Positions 33,654 through 45,665 of a DNA stretch of 64,000 nucleotides are shown one piece after another. Every line of letters starts with the position of its first letter. Within the stretch, counting starts at the first letter, position 1. The notes beneath the pieces were generated by a model. It did no database searches. It worked only from the letters and a program-made list of their open reading frames with translations, and had not been told where the DNA came from. The position numbers and the translations under genes are program-made. This stretch comes from Ophiostoma sp. CBS 140.51. Its lineage: Eukaryota > Ascomycota > Sordariomycetes > Ophiostomatales > Ophiostomataceae. The stretch spans positions 62,001-126,000 of the forward strand of contig JANSLP010000007.1 in assembly GCA_029298735.1 (NCBI GenBank), read 5' to 3'.

Positions 33654-36600
33654 AGAATCAACTGATATCGGAAGATACGCTACATTCCTCACAGCGTGGA
33701 CAGAAACGACAGAGAGATCATGCATCGTCGGACATGACATGTGTGCAATGCGGTAGATAGTATTGAATAAAGAGCGCTCTTTAGGTGGCCAAGCACCCCT
33801 TTTCGTCAATAAACAACGACGAGCATTCCCGACACGAGCAAAAAAAGACCACGAAAACGGACATGGCAAGGTGAACACAAGGATATTGACACACCTTGTA
33901 CATGAATATTGGCTTGCACTGAATGTCCTTGCAGTGTTTTGTACGCCCTGCACGGTTACTGCCCTGTCTTGTCTTGCTTCTGTGCCCTGACTGACAAGCC
34001 CGGTACGGCGATCATGCAAAAACCTTGTGATCAAGAATACAGAAATGGCTAGAAATCCCAAGATGGGAAAATGAGAAAACGAGAATGGGAGATGCAGGTT
34101 CCGGGCGAGAGCAAGACACAAATACGAACATCGAAGGATGCAAAGACAGGCAGATGCATGCACGACAGACACAAGCATACTGACACAGGGCACTGAAACT
34201 GTCTGTTCCCGTCTCCTGGGAAGGACGCGAGCCCAGCTGAACCGTGCCAGGAGATGCTGTGCAACCGGTGTGAATGGCATCGTTTTTGTGTTTGTCTCTG
34301 TCCTGCTTTGTTTCCGTCAATCAGCCTCCTATTTGACAACATATTTCTGGGACAAAATAGGGGTTGGCGTGTTCACGATAAATTCTTAAGAAGAAGGAAG
34401 TAAAGGGGAAGCACTGCGGATGTCCATGCACGGTATAGGAGGCAAAAACGTAGTTAATACACTTCTCCGGCTGTCAACCTTGTGCTTGTCTGCCCTACCG
34501 CATCCTCTTCCATCCTTTTTCATCCTACACGTCTTCCGCATAGTCATAGCCCGTTCTCCATTTTCGTTGTCCATCTTGCGTTTGATTTCGCTCTGATGAC
34601 TGAAGGAGTACAGAGTGCGACCTATGTTACCACTAACATGCATCGTCCCCATCTGGCACCAACACGATGAAAAAATGCCACGGCGCTTTCGAGGATGGAA
34701 ACGATGAATTAGACGCAGGTTCCAGGGGAGTTTTTACTCCTCTATTCCGCAGGATCGGTGGCCTATCACGCCGTTGTTTTTGCTTCCTTGACAAACGTTT
34801 TGTGAAGATTCTCCGAGGAGACTGAAGTGATGATGGTTCGAAAGACGGGAAACTCTAAATGTGATTGCGCTGGCAGTGACCGTGCAGGCTCCCGAGTCGA
34901 GTCTCCTTGCTCCGTACACCATCTCCTTTTCGGTAATTTCGCGCTCTGTACCCTCCCGACGATATATGTTGCCATCCGCGTTTTATTTTTATTTTTTGTG
35001 TGCACCGGTGACAAAGCTACAGGCAATATATAGTCACCCGGTCGTGGGACGTTTTTATCAATAAATAGTACACACCCTGTCACGCGGAAGCTAGGCGACA
35101 CCGCAGACCAGGCACGCACTGCTACTTTCTTTGTTTGCGATTGTGTTTATTGCAAGACGGAAAACCGATAGACGGCCGCTAGAATGATATAAAAAGGAAG
35201 AAAAGGGATATAGCTTTATAAAACAGTCCATCCTTCCCCAAGCGAAAAATCAAACCATAGAGCCTAGACCGGCGCGGGACGTAAACGAGAGACGATGTAT
35301 GTTGACGATATTCCAGCTCATGCGAAGCATACATTTGCTGGACTTTGTCTCTGCACGTTGTCGGCCTTGTCGTCTGATATAACCTGTTTCAACGACGTAC
35401 AATTTGCAGTATCGAGTGCGATGCTAATGACATAGGAACAGTGGGTCCTTCTCTGTCTGTTCTCAAAATGCCCTGTCGTTTGCTCCTTCCCTACGTTCTC
35501 CTGCCAGCATAAGAGCAGTAGCTCGTACGATGTATCATTCCCATACAAATGCTGTCAAGCAGGTACATTCCTTTTTACCACGTCACGTCAATCAGCCGTG
35601 CCAAGGGCCGCTCCTTCCAGTTGACTTGCCCCCTACAGCTCCTAGTGCAGGACCGCAGGTTGGGGACTTCAGTTGGGGAAAACGGCACTTGCCTTCTGGC
35701 CAATGGTTCGTCACGCCTTCCTTGGTCCGCGCGTATCGTTCTCGTCTGTTTTCTTCTTTTTGGGTTTGGCCCAGATGGGTGGTGCTTTTTTTTTTATGTT
35801 GTCTGGACCCCACCATCTCTTCGGAGGCAGCAAGTGCCTCTCCCTCCTCCATGTTGCTCTTTCCATCCCTAGAAGGCTTTTCTCTCAGTGGAAAGAGCGA
35901 CATAACATATCTTAGGGGTATGCGTCTTCAATAGAAACGGAACATCGGAAACGGAACTGCAGGGCCATGCCTCGTCATCCTGTTCAAGTTATTTCAGAAC
36001 CTCCGACAAGTTGTCTCGTCCTCTTTGTGTTTTTTGTTCACTTGCTTGTCCTTCCCTCCCTTTTCCTTCCCATCACACGGCCCCCTGCAACTCTTCTACA
36101 GCCTCACTGCGACGTCAAGGGGCTGCAAAAAAAGAGTGGAAAAACTTGGAAGGGCCACCCGTTCAGGGGTGGTCTCAGATACGGGAACCATACCGAGCCA
36201 AACATCGTTCCTCTGTGTCTTTTTGGTTTCTGGTTCTCTGGTCCTCTGGTCGGAGCTCACGCCGTCCATGCCCCTCTTCAGTGATCCAACAGTGAGCTTC
36301 AGAGCTCCACCAGAGACAGCGTGTCACTGTAACTGCCCTACTGGTTGTGTTTTTTGAGTGCAAACTGGCCTGGCCAGACGGGCCAAGACATGAGAGCCAG
36401 AGACTGGTCTGGGCCCTCTTTTACATTATACCTTATTTCACGACTGGCTACTAGTTCAATGACAAGAAAGAATGGCTGCTCGGGAGGCGTATGGGGATGG
36501 AGGACAGGCGGGCGGGTGTGGCCCAGCACAACGTGGCCTGGGACCTGGGCTGAGCTGGGACAAGAGCCCGTTTTATGTGCCTCCTTGCGGCAGTGGCTTT

Positions 36601-38770
36601 TTTCAGGGGACTAAGGCGAGGAAAATAGAAGGCATGAGGAAGAAAGGTACCAGAGTGTACTATGTATGCAAGATATTCCCTTTTCGAGGCATAATCTTTT
36701 TGACGAGTGAAAGAAGTTGAAAAGGGAAAACAAGGACAAGCATCTCATTGCAGCTGGGTAATTTAACAAACAAGAAGGGGGTTCAATAGTTGCAATTGCA
36801 GGCCAAAAAAGGCCAGGGCCTAGGCCATGACGTTTAAAGGAGAAGGGGAAAAAGAATGAAGAAGCAAAAAGAACGAAGACGATGCTTGGCATCCGCTAGA
36901 ACACGACGCTGTGACATTCGAAAAGGCAGATAAATTGAGAAGAACAGACAAAAAAAATGCTTGTCCTCTGCCCTATGAAAGGATGACTACCCAGGCAAAA
37001 AAGGAGGCAACAATGTATGTACTGTCCTTGCTCGTTTTCGACAGACAGGGTGTCCGATGGTAAGGCTACCTCACGAGAGACAGGGATCTGGACGTGACGG
37101 CGATAGGAAGCGCGAAAAGGGGGTTGATAGGCCTTGGAAGACATCTGAAGGCATTCACGAAAAGCAGATCGAATTGTGACCTATGACCAAACCATTTGTC
37201 CGGTCATTTTCTTTTTACTAGACTCTTGTTTCTCTGGTTCTCGTATCTGTGCATAGTCCGGGAAGGGGGTGGGTTTGTGATGGCAATTTCCCGGAGTGCT
37301 ATGTTTGTAGGACAAGAGGGACGGGGGAAAAGTAAAATCAATATTCTGATATACGATATTGCTACTGATAAGTGAAGGTTACTACTGTCTGTGAGATGCT
37401 GCATATTAGTCCGTCGGCGTCTAATTGTGTACCCTAAACCGGATTCCCGGGCACACAATAAAGTACGGGACGAGATATGGTTCATTGATTGAGGGCACTT
37501 CTTTCCTCCAGCATGTTTATTAAAATCGATCTCCGTGAGAACGCCCAATGTCACGAAATATGCGCTGTAGGTAACTGTCGACGCGAGGCGAGCAAAAACA
37601 ACGCGTCAAGCACGGGCAATTACGCAACCTGTTGCCGTGAAAGGCAGAAACGAAAGAAAAGCCAAAAGGACAGTGAAGAGGGCCACGGGCGGTACATGGG
37701 TGGCACTGGAGGTGGAGACTACAGTAAAGTTTGGTGAAGGCAAGCAGGATTGCGGTAGGGGACAGGGGGCATGAAAATCAATAAAGTTTGATTGATCGCG
37801 AGGCATGGACGCGCCCGGTGGGCTGCTCCGTCAGTGCTGTATTTTGTGTCATTACTCTGTACAGATGCTTCCTTGTACAGGGAACAACATATATCGTGAC
37901 ATGATTTACAAGTAGTCTCCAGGATAGAGAAATAGCAGTTGTCGTGAACATGCAAAAATTTGGCCTGCATATTGGCTCAATATTCAAGAACAAAGTACTC
38001 TGTGCAATTTCCTCGTCCCAAGATCACGGTCAAAGGAAAGAATGCCCCTTGGAGTGGACCACAGGAAAGAAAGCAGCCCCCTGAACAGACACCAAAAAAA
38101 GACGGCAGCCTTGTCACGCCGCTCGGGAAGGAAGTCTTGTTGGTTGTTGTCGGCCGTCTGTACTTTTTACTTTATTAGGAAAACACGGCGACGATCCTTT
38201 GGCCGGTTTGCTTGTCTCCAGCGTCATGAATTTCGGGTGCCCTGAGGGGAAAATACAGCGATCTTTAACGGTCATGGCCACAATTAGTGGTGCCCCCAAC
38301 TCCCACGTCTTGGTGGCCAGCTGAAATGCACAGTCGAAATTCCAGTATCAACCATGGGAAGGTACAAGATACATAAGCAGTCCACCAGAGGAATTAAAAA
38401 GGATGGGGGGAGCGGCAGAGGCGTCGAAAAAAGAGGAGTTTTGTTCTTTTGGCGTGCGGGCGGCAGATTTTCAGTTCTGTGTCCCTGTGGGCGTTTTTGG
38501 GGTGAGGACAAAAAGAGGCAAAAGGAGCCCACTTGGCAGACAGAAAGCCGGGTCTTCAGCCCTCCAGCCCCTCGACAGTTGCAACCCGTTTTGGCGCGGC
38601 CATGCGAGGGATGGAAAGAGTGTGGTGAGAAGGACAGACAGAAGAAAGAAAGGCGAAGAAAAAGAAAATCAAAGCACGACCAATTGCCAACGAATGAAAC
38701 AAGCAGAATGAAAAAGAAAACAAATTAGGGGAAAAAAGCAAAGAAGAATTCAAAAATCACGCACCAGAAG

Positions 38771-41700
38771 AAGGATCGTGAGGCCAGACCCCTGGTGTCG
38801 ATTCCAGGCAGTTTGGATGTACCTTTTGCTGTCTTTTTGCTTTCATTTCTACATCTTCTTCTTGTCATCTTCCACGATGTATCTTTTGCTCCATAGCCGG
38901 GTCCTTTTTCTTTCTTTTTTTCTGTCCCGTCCTCCTTTATATCCAAGCTCGTCGTTTCAGACCAAAATCAATATTCCCTTCCGTTTTCCTTCTTCTCTCC
39001 CCCAGTACCTCGTACTTTGTTCCCTTCACCTTTCGGAATACGTCGTAGTCTCCCAACAGCAACCAATAATACCAGCACCATATTCTCATTCGTCCCCAGC
39101 CCAAACCCACCCCCCTTCTTGCTAGTCCCATCCCGGTACAATGAGACAGGCTCGACAGCGCCCCGTCACGTTTTTCTCGGGGTGGCTAACTTGCTGTCGT
39201 TCGTGTCTGCGGTGTCTGTTGCTTTCTTGTTTTCCTTTTGTCTCGCTGTTCCTCGTGTCCAGGTCCCCGAAAGTCTAGGCCCTTCCGTCAGCGAATCTGC
39301 AGTGGTGGCCCATGTTAGCGTTGGATGGCCAAAAAGAGGAGACACTAGCACCTCACATCGTGCTTCTCACTAGAGGAAAATGGGGAAAGCTAAAAAGAAA
39401 CAGACGCAACAGACTGAAGAGAAGCCAGAGAAGCCAAGACTAAATGGCGTCGTGTGGCCGTGTGGCTCGCAGATCAAGTGCTCCATCTCGTGGGCTTGGA
39501 GTGGACTGGTAAGTTGACTAACTTACACGTTCAATAGCGTCCTTTTTTACCTCCTTTTTTACGAGTTTGAATCCTCATCGACTCGGTTGACCATTGGCAA
39601 CGTTGTCCAAACTGCTGGAACGAAGCTAGACTCGGAATAAGGAGGCGAGGCATGAAAGATTGGTGAAAGGGACGATGAAAGAAAGACGAGACGGTATAGT
39701 GCCAAGGCCCGATGCTCATCTCGCAGAGGTTGACGAAAAGAGTGACAGACGTTCTGAAACGATCGATTCCACGATGCAGATGAGGGCTGACTGTTAATCA
39801 GTCCATATGGTGAGTCGTTGCAGTGACTCGACAATGTTTACTTCGAATTTGAAAACAGCACTTGGTCTTTGTTTTATTTTTTATTTTTTCTTCCTTCTAC
39901 ATTTTTGTCAATTCTTCAGTAAATTCTCACACAACGACGACTCTCCATGCCTCACCCAAAACCATCGCGTGCCGCGGTCCAACTCAAATCCCAAGCGCAT
40001 CCTCGTCCTGCCACAAATGTCTCATAATTTTCTTGCTGTAAGAAAGATACATTCCGTTCTACGTCGTATCGTACCGTCCACTTGTACCGCCGCACTACAT
40101 CCACCTCGACCTTTAACCTACCGGCACCGTGGAGAGCCATGGAGCGCGCCGTCGAATATCGATTCCGCTTTGGGCATACGGCCAGCCGGTCCACTTTCTC
40201 CAAGGCATTCCGCAGTCATAATCAAGAACGGAGTATGTATTCATGCTTGCAGTCCAGGACTTTAGAGTCTCTGCACCTTTGCTCAGTGCCCAATGGCGTG
40301 CCAGTGCGGAGAACTCCGGACATGATGCTGTCCATAATGCTTTCCATAGTGCTGTTGGAGTAACCGAGAAAGCGTGTCGTAAATAGAAAAAGTGTTTTGC
40401 ACAGCACTTTGGGGGACTCGAAGGCGTTCCATAGCCCAAGGGGTTTCCGACTGCCTAGCCAGCTACTCCGTAAACAAAAGCCAAGACAATATTCTACATT
40501 ATTGCTCTGCACAGCCTAGGTTTTTTGGTTTTTTTTTCGAATGACAGGCACAGGTACCACTTCCTGTACTTCGTGCTCTTCTGTCCTTTCATGGCTTAAA
40601 CGGCCGCCATCTCCATCGCTCATCTCATATCGTCGATGTGATCGTCGGTTGCTTGATTTTTTCTTTCAAGATAGTCTTCTCATCTCTAACGGCCTCTTTT
40701 AGCTTCCCGGCTTCGGCTGTGGTTCACTGGCCCCCAATGGAACCAGTCCCAACGTGACGGTTACGACAGTCTGGCCAGGCCCCAACGGCCCAGAGCTAAA
40801 AAACGGTCAGGAGAAGGAGTGAGAGAGGCCAAAAAAACAGGCAAAACAAATTGGAGAAACAGATCGAAATGCACTCACCTTTGCTCACCTTGGCCATGTG
40901 ACCTACTTTGGATGTCCAGCTGAACTGGAAGACTGCAAAATGGTGTGCCAGTGACAGGGGACAGGCGCCAGGGGCAAATCCAGATGGCAGGGGCAGGTCA
41001 ACAAGTCAAGTGTCAATCAGGAAATGCAGAAAGTAATACATCATAGCTTGGCTCTGTTTGTTTCCTTGACCTGACCTGTCTCCTGTCGTTTGCTACGTGC
41101 AGCTTGTCTGCCATTCTTCTTGTGCTTCCCTCCAGGCTTTCAGAAGAGGAGATGCACAGGCATCCTCCCAAATCCTCGCATACCCTCGCCGAAAGCTCCC
41201 CGTCTCTGGTTGGAGGCTCTCTTCTCCGCCAGTCCAAATATGAAAAATTATTTCTCTGGTCTCTTCCTGCCCGCTAGGCATTTCAGCTCGTCTCTTTTGG
41301 TTTCCTTTTTATGCACCTCCCACGCTTTCTCGCCTCGCAGTTACCAATGGGCTGCTACTTGACCCCCCCTACTCGGTAAGGTTGGCTCTCTTTTCTTTTT
41401 TATTTCTCCACCCCCCTTGGCTGTTGTCGTATGGCACACGCCCTCTCAGGTCATTTTTTTACTCGGGTGCTCCTTCTCTCTCATGTCGCTCGTTTCTTTC
41501 CGCTATTACCCTCTTTCCGCTTTTCGCTCCTTCCCTCTCTTACCTCCTTCGAAGTATTTCAATCTCTCTCTTCGGCGGTAGAAATACACAAAAAGTCTAG
41601 ACCTCACAGGGCCCTGGGCTCCACCCTTTCCACGGTTCCGTCCAAGCTGGACAGTCCCCTTGCCACCCGTCGACCGGCTTGGAAGAGTGATCATATTGGT

Positions 41701-44700
41701 ACAATCGTAAAGCACAAGGTATCTCGTAGATTTCAGTCAGCCCCAAGAGACTTGCGCGCCGGGACGAAAAACGGATTTTCAGCCTCTCCTCCAGTTTCTG
41801 TGTTGCTGGGTCCTCTTCCCCAATCCTGGGTCGCACCTTCCCTCGTCATCGTTCTTCCCCCTGGCTCCTTCCTTATGAGTGTTTTTCTCCTTCTTAGCTT
41901 TCTTCTCATACCTATAGCTCCCTTCCTCGATCAGCCACCCCCAACAACGCCTTACAAGCGGAAGCTACGACGCATCTTGGATGGACTGGCTGCATCGCTC
42001 TTGCCTTATTCTAACAACCGCCAACTTCCGTCACGGCCAAACACAACTCAGATCCGCATACCATCCTTGACCCTACCCCCTTTGCCCCCAGTTGCTTGCT
42101 CCCCCAGCATTTCCACCCTTGTGCTCTGTTGCATATTGTGCTCGTTCCTTGTCTCGGGTGCATATGTACAAGTATGGAGTAGCTGAACGGCCTGCCAACT
42201 GCACCTAATAAAAGAGAAAATAGATCACAACGACGACACACATGTTAGTTGAGAGACAGAAGGAAAGGGCCTCTCTGAATAAAGAAAAGGAAAGAGCCAG
42301 TGACGAACATCAGACACATCCTTCCTCAGGTAAAAGAATCAATACTCTCAGATCTTTCTTGGCAAGGAAAGAACGACCAACAGCCTAGCAAGAGCGACAG
42401 GCACTCGCACACACAATATTTCCTCCTGTTGCTTTCTTTCGACAGAGCCTGCCCCCTTTCTCCTTTTCTCCTATTCTTCTTTCAAAACGCTCTCTAGCTC
42501 GCCGCCATCGCCGCCTCTTTTTCACCTTGTCTGCCAAACCTTTCTGTTCGACACACCTTGCGCCGGGGACGCCTCCTTGTTCGACCCTATTGGTCCTGCG
42601 GGCGCCTCTCTCTCCTTTCTCCAGTCCATGGCATGCCACCTGTAGCCTCTCCCGTCTTCTGCCCCTCGTCTTTCTCGAATATCTTGTCTCGACTTCAGCC
42701 TCTTTTCGGTGTCTCATTGGATCTTCTTGAAAATCAGTGTCGCCATCTTGCTCAACGCACGGCTCGTGAGTAAAAGATTGCTTAACACCCTGGATCACGC
42801 CCTCGCCAACTTGTCAACGGCCTCACCTCGACAGCCATCATCGTCCCATCCGAACCTGCTCTCGCTTCATCCCACGCGCTCGCTCTGTCACTCTACCACT
42901 CTGCCATTCTCCCACCATCTCGCTCTAGTTCGTCTCCATCTTCCCCAACGGGACGAACCCACAAGCCCACAGCAGGGGACAACGACGGCCTTGCGTGACC
43001 CGACTAGTACCAGTGGCACGGCTTTGTGTGCCAGTCGACCTCACATTCTCTTGACCGCATCCATCCATCTGTGCATGTTGGAGTGGTTGCTTGACGTTGT
43101 TCTCATACGCTCTGTTGCCCCCCTGGGCTCGATCTCTATTGCAACGCGAAGTACCGTCTATCTTGTCAAGAGCCGCCTCTGTCACTGCCGCGCTATCTTC
43201 ACCACTCCCTCTATTTTATCTACTTTTTCAACCGTTCCAACCTCGCCAGGGCTCAGCTGGTCAGCACTTTATTTACAACATCCTACCATTGTTGGCGTCC
43301 CTCTCAGCCCTTTTGAGCCTTAGACGACCATCCTTCCCAGGTATGTACACATATATGCGAGCCACTATGAATTAAGCCTGGCACCTGTTTTTCTTGGGCA
43401 TTCTCCCCTCCCATCACCTCTGTTACCCTGGTCTAGCTGTCCAGCCCATCACATCATAGACTCACCCCCTTTGCCTATGCCCTGTTCACTTGGCTTTTCT
43501 GTTTCCCACCCCACATCCACCACCTATCCTCTCTCGCTCTCCAGCACACATCTTCCTCGTTTCTCGTCTCTCTTTTCCTTTTTCTCTCGCTGCCATCCCC
43601 ACCCTTCTACGAGAGAGAGGAGGTACCATCAGCCTCCTCGATATACACGACTTAGTGCCAAAAGAAGAGAAGAGACAGCCAACGTGAAAGCAAAGGGTAA
43701 CCACCAAAAGCAAAAGAAAATACGCCCTGGCTGGCAGCCTTTTCACGTTTGCTTCTTCTCCGTGCCGTCTGTATCCTGCAGGTGTACCGTGCTCCCCGTG
43801 TCTTGCCTTCTCAAGCTCCTCTGCCAGCCTGGACCAAGCCATCCCAGCCCTGTCTAGCCTAGGGCAAGGTCCAAGTCGATTCAATACCTTAGAGCAAAAA
43901 GGGCTAGAAGAGATACCGTCACAATGTGAGAAGGAAAGAGGTTGAAGAAAAAGAAAAACAACAGGGCAAAAGGACCGCTCCAGCAGCCTCAACCACGCCC
44001 CAAGGCGCACCTCCCCCGGTCTCGCCCCTCCTACTATTATTCTTCCCCCCCAACGTTGAAGAGGGAATAGGAGAACAGTGGCCCAGGGACTCCCTTTTAC
44101 CACACCCCTCCCCCCAGATCGGCAAACATCCACTCTGTTGCTCTTCTATCTGAGCTTTTTCTTGGTCTGTTTGTGCCTGGACAATAGATCCAGTGTCTGG
44201 ACTCAGGGCTGGCCGACCACGAGGGCGCACCACCTAAAGGAGAGAACCGGCCGCCACCGCTTGTCGTTTCCCCTAAACCTTAAACCACTGCTCGATTTTC
44301 TTTTTTTTCTTTTCACCATCCTACGACGTGATCTCTTCCACTCTCCTCCAACATCCTCTTCTATTCCTTCCACGACATATCCTGTTTGGCCCACCTCTCC
44401 GACTTTGTGCACTTCTTTTGTCCTGTGTGTTTAGTTCGTCTCCTTTTTTTATCCTCTGCGCGGCCCTACAAACACACTTTTTATCCATCCTCCTCCTCCA
44501 CCTCCTTGTCTCTCACCAAGGCCTATTTGGATATGGTATCTCAGTCTCTCAACCTTTTTTTCGTTTCCCTCCATCATCCCACCTCAGTCGTTTTCCCTTT
44601 TCGTTGGATTTGACCTCTCCTACCCTGGCAGCACGGAACATCCCGAATCATCTCTCACCATCACACTATCTGTGCTTCTTAATTGCCTATTATCGTCTCC

Positions 44701-45665
44701 TGCTTGGCTGTTTGTCTCTAATTCTCTCGGGCTGAAAGCTTCGCCTCACGTCCTCTCGCGATACCTTCCCTGCCTTACTACGCTACTCGTTTTCCCCGCG
44801 CTTCTAACACCAAAGGCGAACCCGAAGGGGCCAGGCCCATCCATCTTCACCAACAACGAAGACGAATCCCAACGCAAAGTAAGTTATTACTACTCGCATT
44901 AGACCATACTGGGGAAGAGTGGGCAGAAGAAGCCGCTTGCTCTTTTGCCTTACACACCCCTCTATTGTTTTGTGTTTCCTGCGTCCTTTTGGTATCAGGG
45001 ATCACCGGTGTACCCAAGGGACACGGGGGCAGAAAATACACAAGGCGTTTGCCGCCGGAGTCTTGTGTTCTTCCCGTTTTATATCAGTCATCTTTTTTGC
45101 CTGATAAACCTTCTCTCTGCCTCTATTACCTCTTTACCTTTTCTCTTCCCTTTTTTCCTCTTTCCTTTTTCTTTTCTTCCTTTCCCTTTCTCCTTTTGTT
45201 TTTTCTGTTTCTGCTTTCTGTTTTCTCTTTCTCCTCCTGTATTATATCTTGTACTTGGCGGAGCATCGCGAGGTTGGCCTCTCTATATTCGGATTCAGCT
45301 CCCACCACAAATCACCACCGCCACTTTGACGACAAGAAGAACATCAACTCCTCTCAAAAATACACACCACGGAATCAACTACCAAACATCAAGAAAAGTA
45401 AGGCTGAGAAGGAAACGAACGATTCTGCACAATCATCACCGCATTCTTCACTCTGCACTACTTCGAGAAAGAGAGCACCCCTCCTCCTCTCTCTCCATCT
45501 GCCTCTCATCCCCCCTCAGTTTGACTTTCGGACTTGCACACAGCACACCCGGAATTAGGCTTCCCACGACACTCAACAACATCTTCTATTTTTGAGTCCC
45601 AAACAGAGTCAACAGCCGCTACAAATTTGCGGCCGAAGAATCAAGGATACTCTTTCCCACGACCA
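38771..45665 (+). promoter_or_regulatory. Pyrimidine-rich, strand-asymmetric upstream region of the C2H2 regulator gene
   Basis: Repeated C/T-dominated blocks on the plus strand (for example about 38800-39120, 41380-41560, 42420-42720, 42830-43260, 43470-43610, 44280-44720 and 45070-45240) alternate with mixed sequence. Nothing reads as a conserved protein. Long open frames here consist of Ser/Leu/Phe/Pro and are by-products of the C/T bias. Possible leader-intron donors occur at 43341 (GTATGT) and 44879 (GTAAGT), neither tied to a clear acceptor. The likeliest reading is an extended promoter plus long 5' leader of the gene at 45666, possibly with non-coding transcripts. Confidence 0.4.
40324..40347. 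repeat. Imperfect 12-base tandem repeat
   Basis: ATGCTGTCCATA is followed directly by ATGCTTTCCATA (one mismatch), with a partial third copy (GTGCTGTTGG) after it. It is a small local repeat inside non-coding sequence. Confidence 0.75.

Larger units (their letters stand above)
29897..38770. other. Gene-poor region, 8.9 kb
   Basis: Only short, codon-bias-free ORFs are present on both strands, none resembling a known protein or transposase. The first 4-5 kb is AT-richer than the flanking genes. Local structure includes a 9-bp stem at 30565-30596, a 12-base tandem duplication at 30653-30676 and a 10-base one at 33634-33653. I see no terminal repeats that would define a transposon and no tRNA. 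It may contain non-coding transcripts or decayed elements that cannot be recognised by eye. Confidence 0.55.

Noticed and set aside
41431..42186. 251-codon plus-strand ORF upstream of the zinc-finger gene
   Set aside because: It consists of Ser/Leu/Pro/Phe from C/T-rich DNA and contains no conserved block; better explained by pyrimidine bias.
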